DNA of 64,000 nt from Anaerotignum neopropionicum (GTDB taxonomy: Bacteria > Bacillota > Clostridia > Lachnospirales > Anaerotignaceae). Position numbers and translations under genes: made by a program. The stretch is taken from assembly GCF_001571775.1 (NCBI RefSeq), contig NZ_LRVM01000009.1, positions 36,170 through 100,169 on the forward strand, written 5' to 3'. The notes below the pieces were generated by a model. It saw only the letters and a list, made by a program, of their open reading frames with translations, searched no databases and was not told the origin of the DNA. Of the stretch, positions 24,983 through 33,934 are shown one piece after another (position 1 is the stretch's first letter; every line of letters starts with the position of its first letter).

Positions 24983-25384
24983 GTGATCTGCAAGGCAGTT
25001 TTTCGGATAGAGAAAACGAGGGATTATACCGTTATGGCAAATCATCATTTGCGAAATACAGCATTATCTCTAAAAGCAAAAGGTTTGCTGTCCCTCATGC
25101 TATCCCTACCGGAAAGCTGGGATTATACAACAAAGGGGCTTGCCGCCATCTGCAAAGACGGCGTTGACAGTATTTGTGCGGCGATGAAGGAGCTGGAGGA
25201 TATAAGGAATATTTCTTTTATAAATATACCTGTTAAATTTGTTGGTCTAACATTTGGGGTAGTTATATTAGAAAATCAGGATGTATTATTCGTAGCTGTT
25301 GAAAATACAGACTATTCTGACGAAATGAAATTCGGAGAAGTATATACTTATGATGAATTTCAGAATTTCTTAGAAAAGCTTTAA
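24983..25384 (+). pseudogene. Integrative-element helix-turn-helix protein, N-terminal half fused to foreign sequence
   Basis: GTG start behind GGAAAGGAA. The first ~73 residues (VFRIEKTRDYTVMANHHLRN, LKAKGLLSLMLSLPESWDY, GLAAICKDGVDSI) are the winged-helix N-terminus common to replication-type proteins of Firmicutes ICEs. After MKELED (near 25203) the sequence changes to AT-rich code with no relation to that family (NIPVKFVGLTFGVVI, then FGEVYTYDEFQNFLEKL). The junction marks a deletion that fused two genes in frame. Whether the 133-residue chimera is expressed is unknown. Confidence 0.6.
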
Positions 25385-25625
25385 TTATCTTGTTATAATA
25401 ATTGGCAAGAACTAAATAGTTCTAATCATCATAAACATAAGCTTTTGATATAGCCCCCTATAAGCCTAGGAGGCTATGCGAATATTGTATGTAATATATA
25501 TATTTGATGCTAAGTTGGGCCAAATACTAGAAATTATTTGCCCAAGCACTAAAGAAGTGTTATCATTATTTCAAATTCAACAATAGAATATTACTTAAGT
25601 TTTTAAATTATTGTGGAGGTGCCAT

Positions 25626-27071
25626 ATGAAGATAAAACAATTCAATATAAAAAAATTTGTTGCGGTCTTAGTAGTTGTTTCTTGTTTTTTTACAAACATA
25701 GTTCGGGTGGACGCCAGTTGGTTAACCATTGAAACTTTTCAATCTAAGTTTCAAATTGTTGATTTTTCAGATAATATGCTCAAAACTACGGATGGAGACC
25801 GTTATGGATTTATGAAAATAGACGGGACTATTATTAGTGCTGTGCAGTGGGATGAAGCGGATGACTTTCGGGAAGGCGTAGCGATTATTTGCAAGGACAG
25901 AAAATATGGGCTTCTTAATTTAGATGGCGATATTATTGTAGATACTATATATAATAGTATGCGATGGATGAACAATCAGGTACTTTTGGTGTCTAAGAAT
26001 GGAAAATACGGCTGCATTGATATTAAAGGAAAAGTTATTATTGATTTACAATGGGATAATACTTTTGTTTTTTATGAAGGATTGGCTTTTGTTAAAAAAG
26101 GGAGCACATCTTATTGTATTGATGAATCAGGAAAAATTATATTTAAAGGTGAATGGGATAAGGTAGGATATTTTCAAAATGGCTTAGCACATGTCATCAA
26201 CACAAAGAATAATTTGTATGGATTTATTGATAAGAAGGGAGCGTTAGCCTTGGAGGTGAATCCAGAATATACCAATTATTATGGCATTAAAGAAAAATTG
26301 GAAATTTCGAAATTAAATAATTTTGAACAAGGAATATTTTCGTTTAAAACATCTGGAGGGGGACAGGGATATGGTGATGTGAATGGGACTATTATTTATT
26401 ATTCAAGTATTGGGAACACTGCATTTTTTGACTACGGTATTAACAATATAATTGTTGAAAATGGAATTTCTAAGATTATGAATGATAATGGTAAAGTTAT
26501 AAAAAGCCTACCTGGAGAAATTGTGAATGGGCTTAGTGCAGACTGTTTTGTACTGCGATATAGCAATCAATTGGCACTGGTTCATGCTAATGGTGATTTT
26601 ATTACAGGTTTTGACTTTAAAGATGTATGGAAATATAATGATACACTTGCAATAATCGAAAAAAACAATTTACAAAAGGGAATTATTGATTTATATGGAA
26701 ATATGGTGATAGAGCCTACTTGGGATTCCATGATGAGTGCTGGAGATGGACTTATATTTGCAGAAAAGAACTATAAGTGGTTACTGATAGATGCGGATAA
26801 TAATGTTGTAGATTCTGAATATGATTGGTTGCAAACAATGCGCAACGAAAAGCAGGCATTTGTACTAACGACAAAGAATAAAAAGGTGGGATTGCTAGAT
26901 ATATCAGGAAATATATTATTGAAAAATGAATGGGACAGTATTATATCAACGGATACTGAAGATACTTTTTTGGTGCAAAAAGGCGATACTTATCAAGTTA
27001 TGAAATTGCAGGAAGAAGGTAAAACTATGGAAAATAACACTACTTCGTTTGTTATTAATGGCAAACAATAG
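25626..27071 (+). CDS. Secreted WG-repeat (beta-propeller-like) protein
   Basis: ATG 25626 is chosen for TGGAGGTG six bases upstream. 481 residues: signal peptide (KKFVAVLVVVSCFFTNIV, cleavage near VDA-SW), then about ten WG-type repeats of ~40 residues such as YGFMKIDGTIISAVQWDEA, YGLLNLDGDIIV and YGCIDIKGKVIIDLQWD. WG-repeat proteins are exported and of mostly unknown function, perhaps adhesion or binding. No anchor is visible at the C-terminus. Its strongly AT-rich code differs from the preceding relics. Confidence 0.8.
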   Translation: MKIKQFNIKKFVAVLVVVSCFFTNIVRVDASWLTIETFQSKFQIVDFSDNMLKTTDGDRYGFMKIDGTIISAVQWDEADDFREGVAIICKDRKYGLLNLDGDIIVDTIYNSMRWMNNQVLLVSKNGKYGCIDIKGKVIIDLQWDNTFVFYEGLAFVKKGSTSYCIDESGKIIFKGEWDKVGYFQNGLAHVINTKNNLYGFIDKKGALALEVNPEYTNYYGIKEKLEISKLNNFEQGIFSFKTSGGGQGYGDVNGTIIYYSSIGNTAFFDYGINNIIVENGISKIMNDNGKVIKSLPGEIVNGLSADCFVLRYSNQLALVHANGDFITGFDFKDVWKYNDTLAIIEKNNLQKGIIDLYGNMVIEPTWDSMMSAGDGLIFAEKNYKWLLIDADNNVVDSEYDWLQTMRNEKQAFVLTTKNKKVGLLDISGNILLKNEWDSIISTDTEDTFLVQKGDTYQVMKLQEEGKTMENNTTSFVINGKQ

Positions 27072-27113
27072 ACCTAAGGAAGCGCTGATTTAATAGGCAT
27101 TTCTACTACCTAA

Positions 27114-27318
27114 AAATCTCCATTTATAAGTGACATTGAGTATTCTAATCGCAGGAAGAAAATCAAACGAGAAGAATTTCTTGTTGCCATGGACCAAATG
27201 ATTCCGTGGCAGCATTGGGTGGATGTTATCAGCCCTTATTATCCATGCGGTAAACGTAGCCACCCGCCGAAAATCGTAGAAACCATGCTTCGCATGTACC
27301 TGATGCAGAACTGCTTTA
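27114..27318 (+). mobile_element. IS5-family transposase, N-terminal relic
   Basis: After a stop at 27111 the plus strand reads SDIEYSNRRKKIKREEFL, MDQMIPWQHWVDVI, PYYPCGKRSHPPKIVE and MLRMYLMQNCF, the start of an IS5-type transposase (usual TRREEFLEKMD-LIPW, then GRPP-GLERMLRMYFLQ). It breaks off at about 27318, exactly where the DUF421 gene on the other strand ends. No catalytic DDE residues remain. Confidence 0.75.
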
Positions 27319-28029
27319 TCAGTGCCTTAGTTCATGAAGGCTACTTGATTTTTCCTTACCTACGGAAATATAAAGCTCTCCCTTTGTGTTGACTGCCGCA
27401 TAGAAAACTTCTTTTTCTGAAGCGATATTGCTATTTTTAAGCTGGCTGGACAGCCATTTCTCATCATGGTTAAGCCTTTCCAAATTTTCCTTATAAATTT
27501 TACCTTCCACTATAAGAGGAATCGACAAACCCACGTAATCCGTATTTATTTTGATTTCACGCGGGGTTATAGGCTTGTATTGAGACTTTTTCAGTACGCT
27601 AAGTTGTCCAGTCGACTCTAAGATTGCAAACTCAACCTCATTCAAGTCAAAAACATCCTTTTCTCTTAAAAGCGTTAATATATTGTCTATGCTATACTTT
27701 GAATTTTTCATATTTCCTTTCACAAATTGTCCGTTTTCTATTAGAACAACAGGCCCGAATGTGAGAAGCTTGGCTACCTTTCTGCTTTTTATTAATACAA
27801 TGGAGTAAATATAATGCAGCAGCATAATTAATACAACTGCATAAGCGGTCGGTAAATGCTCGATATCCGGATCTGCTATGTCTGCGCCAACGACAGCACC
27901 AACAGCTATCAGTGAAAGAAAATCAAAAACAGGAAGTTCTCCAATCTTTCTCCTGCCGGTAAGTAAGGTAATAGCAAGAAACATGGGCAAGATTGTAACA
28001 ACTCTGAAAAGTATCTCTAAATATTTCAT
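27319..28029 (-). CDS. DUF421 (YetF/YcaP) membrane protein, copy 1
   Basis: 236 residues from the ATG at 28029 (MKYLEILFRV), six bases behind AGGATGG; an ATG at 28038 is possible. Three N-terminal membrane helices (VVTILPMFLAITLLTGRRKIGELPVFDFLSL is split between two), then a cytosolic alpha/beta domain with ENGQFVKGNMKN and the ITPREIKINTDYVGLSIPLIVEGK stretch. DUF421 proteins in Bacillus are linked to spores and stress; function unknown. A paralogue lies directly upstream, so this is a tandem duplication. The stop codon abuts an IS5 relic. Confidence 0.85.
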   Translation of the reverse strand: MKYLEILFRVVTILPMFLAITLLTGRRKIGELPVFDFLSLIAVGAVVGADIADPDIEHLPTAYAVVLIMLLHYIYSIVLIKSRKVAKLLTFGPVVLIENGQFVKGNMKNSKYSIDNILTLLREKDVFDLNEVEFAILESTGQLSVLKKSQYKPITPREIKINTDYVGLSIPLIVEGKIYKENLERLNHDEKWLSSQLKNSNIASEKEVFYAAVNTKGELYISVGKEKSSSLHELRH

Positions 28030-28121
28030 TTCAACCATCCTAATAATTTTATTTTAGGTATTTTCGAAAGTCTGAAACTATCTCTGGAAAATACTCTTGG
28101 GTGAGATATTCTACAAATACC

Positions 28122-28832
28122 TTAATGACGCAAAACCGCTATTTTTAGAGGCTTTTCCAAACCTTTGGAAATATAAAGCTTACCTTGAGAATTGATCGAT
28201 GCAAAAAAAATCTCTTTAACTGAATTTATATCATTTTCACTCAATTGCTTCCTCAACCAGTCTTCGTTCAGCCCGAGCTTATGCAGATTGTTTTTATATA
28301 CTTCTCCTTCCACAATCAAAGGAAGAGATAAACCTTTGTATTCCGTATCAAGGTTTACATCATTCGGTGTTACTGGGTGGAACTGGGATTTTTTCTGAAC
28401 ACTTAGCTGACCGGTAGATTCAATGACAGCAAACTCTACCTCACTGATATCGAAAACATCTTTTTCTCTCAATAAGGTCAGAATATTATCGATACTATAC
28501 TTAAGTCTTCTCATATTCCCTTTCACAAACTGACCGTTCTCAATAACTACAACGGGCTCGAAAGTAAGCCATTTACCCAATTTTCTGTTCTTTATAATAA
28601 CAATACTGTAAATGTAGTGCAAAAACATGATTACCATAACCGCAAATGCAGTCGGCAAATGTTCAATCTTTGGATCGGCTATGTCCGCACCTACTACAGA
28701 TCCTAGTATCAGGACTGTTAAGAAATCAAATACCGGCAATTCTCCGATTTTCCGCCTTCCGGTCAGTAGTGTAATAAACAGAAACAAAGGTAGAATTGTA
28801 ATTATTCTAACGAAAATTTTTAAATATTCCAT
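28122..28832 (-). CDS. DUF421 (YetF/YcaP) membrane protein, copy 2
   Basis: 236 residues, ATG at 28832 behind AAGGGATG. It has the same three-helix plus soluble-domain layout as copy 1 and very similar sequence in the membrane part (FITLLTGRRKIGELPVFDFL) and the ENGQFVKGNM loop, diverging in the C-terminal 70 residues. The 92-base gap and shared orientation suggest one transcript. Confidence 0.87.
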   Translation of the reverse strand: MEYLKIFVRIITILPLFLFITLLTGRRKIGELPVFDFLTVLILGSVVGADIADPKIEHLPTAFAVMVIMFLHYIYSIVIIKNRKLGKWLTFEPVVVIENGQFVKGNMRRLKYSIDNILTLLREKDVFDISEVEFAVIESTGQLSVQKKSQFHPVTPNDVNLDTEYKGLSLPLIVEGEVYKNNLHKLGLNEDWLRKQLSENDINSVKEIFFASINSQGKLYISKGLEKPLKIAVLRH

Positions 28833-29443
28833 ATTTCACATCCCTTAAGCTTATAAGTTCATTTGCACTGTTTTTCATGCTCCATCATAGTGCAGCAGAA
28901 AAGCTTTTATTATTATTTGTAATCCTGTTTAAAATATACAATCTTACCGTTATTCAGTCTGTTTCAGGGAGAGGCAACTCACAGGATATATTTATGATAT
29001 GCGAGAGCTTTTTTGATGAAGAAAAGCTCACGCACAAAAGGATAATGGCTATTTCATTGACATTCATTTGAGGAGTATGTTGAACCCTGATCCTTGAGGG
29101 TTGATTTCTCGCAGCAAATTTATTGAGATAGTGGACTCCCCCCCTAACTATAAATACAGCATGGTCTGGGCATATGCGGCGGCATTGCTGTGTTTATGCC
29201 TTTTTTCAGTAAAATAAGTACAATTTTTATAGATTACATTGTCAGAGAATTGTCCTTGACATTAGAGCCAGTTTAAACAAAGCATATCTTCAGGTGTTCC
29301 TCTGCAATATCGTAAACTTCGTTCACACATTTATTAGCGTCTATGGCGATGCTTTCCTCCCAAATTTTATAAAATTTTTTATTTGCATTCTTCCAACGTG
29401 GGAAGTATAATATTTCTGATGAATGGAGACAGGAGGGAGTGCT
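28833..29443. other. Intergenic region with a minus-strand relic
   Basis: No intact gene. On the minus strand, 29400 down to 29273 reads WKNANKKFYKIWEESIAID, ANKCVNEVYDIAEEHLK and ICFV before a stop. It looks like a genuine protein tail, but has no start and I cannot name the family. The rest is AT-rich and non-coding. Confidence 0.4.
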
Positions 29444-30652
29444 ATGGATTACATAACAGCCAAAGAGGCTGCTCAAAAATGGGGTGTTAGCAGAAGGGCG
29501 ATAGCTTATCATTTGAAGGTCGGACGCATCCCCGGAGCAGTCAAAAAAGGAAAGCTATGGCTAATCCCTGTGGATGCGGAGCGTCCGGCTGATAAAAGGC
29601 GGGCAGATCAGACGCTGTCGGAAACAGACTCAGATTTACTGGCTGACCTCTCCTATGTCTCATCAACCAGCACCAAACCCATGCCGATGCATAATCCGGA
29701 TGCGATTCTGGATATTGTGGACGAGGATAGGATACGGCTGATCTATGAAGCGGAGCTCGCTTACCTGCGGGGGGATTTTGGGCGGGTCATGACCTACTTT
29801 GATAAGACCTTGGGAGACGATGCGGCGCGGCTGCGTACCTGTCCAATCGCCATTGCGGCGGCCATCAGTACGGGGAATTACCACGCCTACACCCAGATTG
29901 ATATCTATCTGAAACGATATATAAAGGCTGATACGGACAGCCAACTAAGAGTTACTGCAGAGTTTTCCCTCGCCACAACCGATGTAAGCGTGCTTGCCCC
30001 GAACATGGTTCCCGACTGGCTGAAAGCGGGGGATCTAAGCGCCATACTGCCCCAGGCAAGGCCCAATGCCCTATATCTACGTGCAAAGTATTTCTATTGT
30101 ATCGGTGAGTTCGACATTGCGCTGGCTTTGGCGCAGACTGCGCTGACGCTGAGTTCCCCCGAGTTGGGAATCACTATGACTGACCTCTATCTGCGCTTAA
30201 CCTGTGCCATTGCATGCTATGCGTTAGAGCGGAAGGAGGAGGCTAAGCGCTGGCTGCTTTCGGCCATGCACCTCGCTCTGCCTCACGGCTTTATCACACC
30301 GTTTGCGGAGCTTATTTCAGAGCTTGGCGGGTTGGTGGAAGAGTGTCTGGAGCAAGAGTTTCCTGATTATTGTGATGCGGTCATACTGCAATGGAAGAAC
30401 ACTGCAAAAAACTGGATTTCCTTTCACAACCAATTTACCAAGGATAATATCACGCTTATACTCTCCCTGCGAGAATGCCATCTGGCTTTGCTCGTGGCAC
30501 GACGGGTCCCTTATGCAGAAATTGCAAAGCAGCATTGTATTTCCGTCGGAAGACTCAAGAACATTATGTTAGAGATATACGAAAAGTTGCATATATCCGG
30601 ACGGGATAAGCTTGCGAAATACATTTTAGCAACAAAAAACGTGACTTTTTAA
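29444..30652 (+). CDS. Regulator with N-terminal excisionase-type HTH and C-terminal LuxR-like HTH
   Basis: ATG 29444 follows ACAGGAGGG; 402 residues. Residues 1-45 (YITAKEAAQKWGVSRRAIAY, then GRIPGAVKKGKLWLIP) are a MerR/excisionase-type DNA-binding domain. The middle ~270 residues are helical, TPR-like. The C-terminus (LALLVARRVPYAEIAKQHCI, then RLKNIMLEIYEKLHISGRDKL) is a LuxR-type helix-turn-helix. Such two-ended regulators occur in Firmicutes mobile elements. GC is higher than the flanks, which points to transfer. Confidence 0.8.
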   Translation: MDYITAKEAAQKWGVSRRAIAYHLKVGRIPGAVKKGKLWLIPVDAERPADKRRADQTLSETDSDLLADLSYVSSTSTKPMPMHNPDAILDIVDEDRIRLIYEAELAYLRGDFGRVMTYFDKTLGDDAARLRTCPIAIAAAISTGNYHAYTQIDIYLKRYIKADTDSQLRVTAEFSLATTDVSVLAPNMVPDWLKAGDLSAILPQARPNALYLRAKYFYCIGEFDIALALAQTALTLSSPELGITMTDLYLRLTCAIACYALERKEEAKRWLLSAMHLALPHGFITPFAELISELGGLVEECLEQEFPDYCDAVILQWKNTAKNWISFHNQFTKDNITLILSLRECHLALLVARRVPYAEIAKQHCISVGRLKNIMLEIYEKLHISGRDKLAKYILATKNVTF

Positions 30653-30684
30653 GTGTGAAAAGTCACTACCTAATATACAGATTT

Positions 30685-30726
30685 GCCCTTATGATAGTAA
30701 TGAAAAACTATCGTAAGGGCTTTTTT
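30685..30726 (+). terminator. Rho-independent terminator
   Basis: GCCCTTATGATAGT and ACTATCGTAAGGGC form a 14-pair stem (one G-U) followed by about seven T. A smaller stem with arms GTGACTTTT and AAAAGTCAC spans the stop codon of the upstream regulator. Confidence 0.88.
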
Positions 30727-30754
30727 ATGCCCATCCTGAAAGGAGTACACTGGG

Positions 30755-31216
30755 ATGAAGGAGAAAGAAAAGCATTTGCATAAGGTCTATCAGGTGGAAG
30801 ACCATAGCTTTCCTGTGTATCGGGAATATGACAGTCAGCTGGATGAAAGTTATCCGGTCTTTCCGGATTTTGAAGAATGCCCAGAGTACACTGCAGAAGG
30901 CCGTCCGTTTGCCACGGCAGTACAGGATAAGGATTATCATAATGCGGTATTTGTCGGTGTAGATGAAAATGGCATTCCCCGTCATGCTTATAAGAAAAAT
31001 ACTTTAACGGTTGGAGATGGATTTCGGGGTAATGTGGAGGGCGGTGATCCAGCATATAGTTTTCATTACATTTCAAAAAATTCATATCTCCATACCTTGT
31101 TTGCATTTGAGGCCCCATCGATCTGCTGTCCTACATCAGCCTCCATCCGCAGAACTGGAGAAGCTCAAGCTAATGATGTGAACTTCAATCTGTATACGGA
31201 GTATAAAATAATATAA
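30755..31216 (+). pseudogene. DUF3991/toprim mobile-element gene, internally deleted and frameshifted
   Basis: The frame starts well (KHLHKVYQVEDHSFPVYREY, EYTAEGRPFATAVQD), a short protein of ICEs, then jumps inside the frame to the DUF3991 sequence NAVFVGVDENGIPRHAYKKN and FRGNVEGGDPAYSFHYIS. After LHTLFAFEAP, where a DUF3991 protein should continue, the right residues (PIDLLSYISLHPQNW) appear only in the next frame, so a frameshift is present. The toprim domain is missing. It is thus a fusion by deletion of two element genes, not a working protein. Confidence 0.75.
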
Positions 31217-31232
31217 GGAAGTAAAATTGAAG

Positions 31233-31273
31233 AAATGCCCGTTTTGGCATGCAAACCATGACGGGCATTTTTT
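31233..31273 (+). terminator. Rho-independent terminator
   Basis: AAATGCCCGT pairs perfectly with ACGGGCATTT; an inner small stem is possible; T run follows. It could also serve the converging ATPase gene on the minus strand. Confidence 0.8.
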
Positions 31274-31297
31274 TATTCAAAGGGAAATAGAAGAGAT

Positions 31298-32512
31298 TCA
31301 ATTCCATTGCTCAGACAGCAGGAACTCACGGATATTCATATGCTTCAATCCGTCCCTGCTCATATCGAATTCATCATAGGACACAACATATTTTGGAAAG
31401 TTGTCCCTGATGGTATCATATGCTCCGAATTCATGCCGGATGGTTTCCTCTGATGCCAGCAGATAAGCTACCTGAACGTAGAGCTTATGTGTTTGTTTTT
31501 CAGCAATAAAATCAATCTCTTTTTCTCCTGCTTTTCCAACAGTGACCTTGTAGCCTCGACGCAGGAGTTCCATAAATACGATGTTCTCAAAAATCAGGTT
31601 GATATCCTTCATATTACCGCCGAAAACAGCTTCTCTGATTCCGTGATCGGCAATATAGTATTTTTCGTTGACTGTGAGAATCTTCTTACCCTGCAAGTCT
31701 TGCCTGCGGACACGGTAAAACAGAAAGGCATCTTCGCAAGCCTTAATGTAGTTTAAGATGGTTTCCGGCGCAACAGCACGTCCCTCGCTTTTTAGATATT
31801 TTGAAATCGCCGTAGCAGAGAAAGTCGTCCCGACGTTTGCCGTAATGTATGCGATGATACGCTCCAACAAGTCAACATCACGAATGCTGTTGCGTTTTAC
31901 GATGTCTTTTAAGACAACAGAGTTATATAGGTCTTGCAGATACTGATGGCTCGGCTGTTCAGCATAGCGGAGGTTGCTCAGGTATGGCATCCCACCATTG
32001 GTAAGGTATTGGGTAAACATCTCTCTCGAATCAGAGTTGGGAAAAACGGTATGATACAGCTCCGAGAACTCTTCAAAGGAAAAGGGATAAACAACAAATT
32101 CAACATATCTCCCTGCAAGGTATGTGGCCAGCTCTCCTGAAAGTAGTTTGGCGTTTGAGCCGGTGATATAGATATCACAATTAAATTCAACTCGAAGGGA
32201 ATTGATGCACTTTTCCCAGCCAACGACTTCCTGAATTTCATCAAAAAAAAGATATGCCTTCCCATGAATGCAATTTACCCTCCGAGTGACCTCCTCGTGC
32301 AGAGCCACGGCAAAACAAAGGTGTGCGTTGCTCATATTTTCAAAGTTAATAGAAATAAACTGCTCCTCATTCACGCCGGAGGCTACCAGCTCTCGCTGAA
32401 TCAAATCCAGCATGACGGACTTTCCGCTGCGGCGTATGCCAGTTAAAACTTTAATAAGCTCATTTCCGATAAAAGGACGGATGCGGCTCATATATAACTC
32501 TCGACTAATCAT
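31298..32512 (-). CDS. ATP-binding protein, AAA_14/DUF4143 type
   Basis: 404 residues from the ATG at 32512 (MISRELYMSRI), with AAAGGAGG nine bases upstream on the minus strand. N-terminal AAA domain with Walker A GIRRSGKS and Walker B YLFFDEIQEV, sensor ITGSNAKLLSGELATYLAGR, then the C-terminal DUF4143 domain (ILNYIKACEDAFLFYRVRRQD, ENIVFMELLRRGYKVTVGK, EIDFIAEK), which has a nuclease-like fold signature. These proteins are common and scattered in bacteria; roles in transport, defence or DNA handling are suspected but not established. Confidence 0.85.
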   Translation of the reverse strand: MISRELYMSRIRPFIGNELIKVLTGIRRSGKSVMLDLIQRELVASGVNEEQFISINFENMSNAHLCFAVALHEEVTRRVNCIHGKAYLFFDEIQEVVGWEKCINSLRVEFNCDIYITGSNAKLLSGELATYLAGRYVEFVVYPFSFEEFSELYHTVFPNSDSREMFTQYLTNGGMPYLSNLRYAEQPSHQYLQDLYNSVVLKDIVKRNSIRDVDLLERIIAYITANVGTTFSATAISKYLKSEGRAVAPETILNYIKACEDAFLFYRVRRQDLQGKKILTVNEKYYIADHGIREAVFGGNMKDINLIFENIVFMELLRRGYKVTVGKAGEKEIDFIAEKQTHKLYVQVAYLLASEETIRHEFGAYDTIRDNFPKYVVSYDEFDMSRDGLKHMNIREFLLSEQWN

Positions 32513-32586
32513 AAATGAAAGACCTCCTTTGTCATATTTGAGACATATTACCACAGATACGGACTGAATTCAAGTCATATATGGCG

Positions 32587-32612
32587 TTTTTATAAGTTAT
32601 AACTTATAAAAA
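32587..32612. promoter_or_regulatory. Perfect 26-bp palindrome upstream of the ATPase gene
   Basis: TTTTTATAAGTTA and its exact complement. It is 75 bases upstream of the AAA/DUF4143 start on the other strand, so it could be an operator in that promoter or part of a terminator for it. Confidence 0.5.
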
Positions 32613-32805
32613 CTATATTTATGCAAAATTCAACATCTTAACCCAAAATCCATTTGATGAGCGGATTCATAGTATGAATAAGACAGAAAAAGAAGGAACT
32701 TCATAAGAGACCATCAAGAATTGAAAAAGAAAAATATAAAACAGCCGACAGTATGAGTGGAAAATATCAATCTGTCGGTCTTTTTGTTTGGGAAGGAGTA
32801 GAGAA

Positions 32806-33023
32806 ATGCATGAAAATATGATTTTTGAAAAAGAGGAATTCGGTAAAATAAGAACCTTATTAATTGAGGGAGAACCTTGGTTTGTGGGAAAGGATGCGGC
32901 AAAATATTAGGATATTCCAATACCAGAGACTGCCTTTCTAAACATGTGGAAAAGGAAGATAAGGCTGCCGTCGCAATTCACGACGGCAGGCAAAATCGAG
33001 TCATGGTAGCAGTGAACGTGTGA
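32806..33023 (+). pseudogene. BRO-N/phage antirepressor, N-terminal relic with frameshift
   Basis: Good start (GGAAGGAGTAGAG then ATG). It reads FEKEEFGKIRTLLIEGEPWF and VGKDAAKY, hits a TAG at 32908, and the right continuation ILGYSNTRDCLSKHV, EKEDKAAVAIHDG appears in another frame. This is the BRO-N domain of phage antirepressors (usual EEFG-VR--MIDGEPWFVGKDVA--LGYSN--DAL). The C-terminal domain is gone; a stop at 33021 abuts the pglX relic. Confidence 0.75.
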
Positions 33024-33187
33024 AGCTGAACAAGCAGTTGAAGAAGTTGCAAGACCAGTCGGCGGAAATTCACGAGTACGAAAAGAAGATTCATCACTTG
33101 GCTGACCAGTATATTTCGATTGACCTGGATGATGGCGTGAAAGTGAACTTTGCCAAGTTCCAAGACGTTCTGGCAAAGATTAAATAA
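33024..33187 (+). pseudogene. pglX: C-terminal relic of BREX methyltransferase PglX
   Basis: An open frame without start reads KLNKQLKKLQDQSAEI, YEKKIHHLADQYISIDLDDG and VKVNFAKFQDVLAKIK before TAA. This ending (HLAD, IDLDDGVKVNYAKF, LAKIK) is how BREX adenine-specific methyltransferases end. It is followed after 12 bases by the start of a pglZ-like gene, the expected BREX order. Only the last ~53 residues of a ~1200-residue protein remain. Confidence 0.65.
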
Positions 33188-33199
33188 GGAGGTGGCAGA

Positions 33200-33517
33200 A
33201 TGGCCAGCATGGATTTACAGACAATTACACAAGACTTGAATCGCCGGTTTGCTGCGCCTCTGCTGGAGTTTTATAAGCGACGCATTATCTTCTGGTATGA
33301 TGAAGACCGGGAGTTTGAGGATAAGCTGGACGAGCTGGAACTGGACACTGCGTCCGTTCTGGCCCTGACCGGCACAAATAATTTTGCTGCAAAAAAGCTC
33401 CTTGCAGTGGATGACACCACCAGCAACTACCTTGTGTATTGTCCGGTGCATTATGAAAAGCCGGAAGATAATTTATTAATGGGGGTGGCGCGATACTGTA
33501 CTTGGCAAAGAAGTTAG
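33200..33517 (+). pseudogene. pglZ: BREX phosphatase PglZ (type A), N-terminal relic
   Basis: ATG behind TAAGGAGGTGGC. The ~94 residues RRIIFWYDEDREFEDKLDEL, VLALTGTNNFAAKKLL and TTSNYLVYCPVHYEKPEDN are the N-terminus of PglZ (usual RRIVFWYD-D-EFEE, SNYLIY-PF--PEDNWL). After PEDNLL the frame runs into the antisense end of an unrelated gene and stops. The alkaline-phosphatase-like catalytic domain is lost, so the BREX system is dead here. Confidence 0.75.
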
Positions 33518-33787
33518 CTTCTGCTTCTTTGACAGACATGTTATTCTTAAAAATAGCTTTACCACCTAGTCTTAGTCATGCATAACTTGGGCTTAAAATA
33601 TAGATCTCAACATAAGGATTATGTTGCATTTCTGCATAGACTTCTTTTTTATTATTTGTCCCAAACCACAGCTTTCCTTCTTTTTCAAAACAAAACATAA
33701 ATGGGTGACATTTCGCCTTGCCGTAGCACTCAACGGTTGCAAAAATTGTACTGGGTTTTCAGACAAAAATTTAACTACTTCTTGCAT
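33481..33787 (-). pseudogene. Pyridoxamine-5'-phosphate-oxidase-like (PPOX) protein, decayed
   Basis: On the minus strand the gene starts MQEVVKFLSENPVQF, then needs a frame change near 33739 to continue as ATVECYGKAKCHPFMFCFEK, EGKLWFGTNNKKEVYAEMQ and NPYVEIYILSPSYA. A TGA at 33576-33578 replaces an expected tryptophan codon, and LRLGGKAIFKNNMSVKEAEA follows before the gene is cut at ~33481 by the pglZ relic. This is the small FMN-binding split-barrel family. One frameshift, one nonsense change and a 3' truncation make it a clear pseudogene. Confidence 0.75.
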
Positions 33788-33934
33788 TTTGTTATCCTCC
33801 TTTAATAAATAAATATACTAGGCTTGCAAATTTCAGCCTTTAAGTTTATATTGTAGCCATAGGGTTAAACTGTAAAGTAGGAACAATATTGTAATAAGGT
33901 TTCCAAAAGAAACCATTAGGAGGATCTATATGTT

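Noticed and set aside
30708..31118. 136-codon minus-strand frame opposite the DUF3991 relic
   Set aside because: The plus strand carries the recognisable DUF3991 sequence; the minus frame has no binding site or family.
33285..33539. ImmA-like metallopeptidase on the minus strand
   Set aside because: The EAEANFFAKY stretch first recalled ImmA, but the upstream sequence, with one frame change and one stop, reads as a PPOX-family protein.
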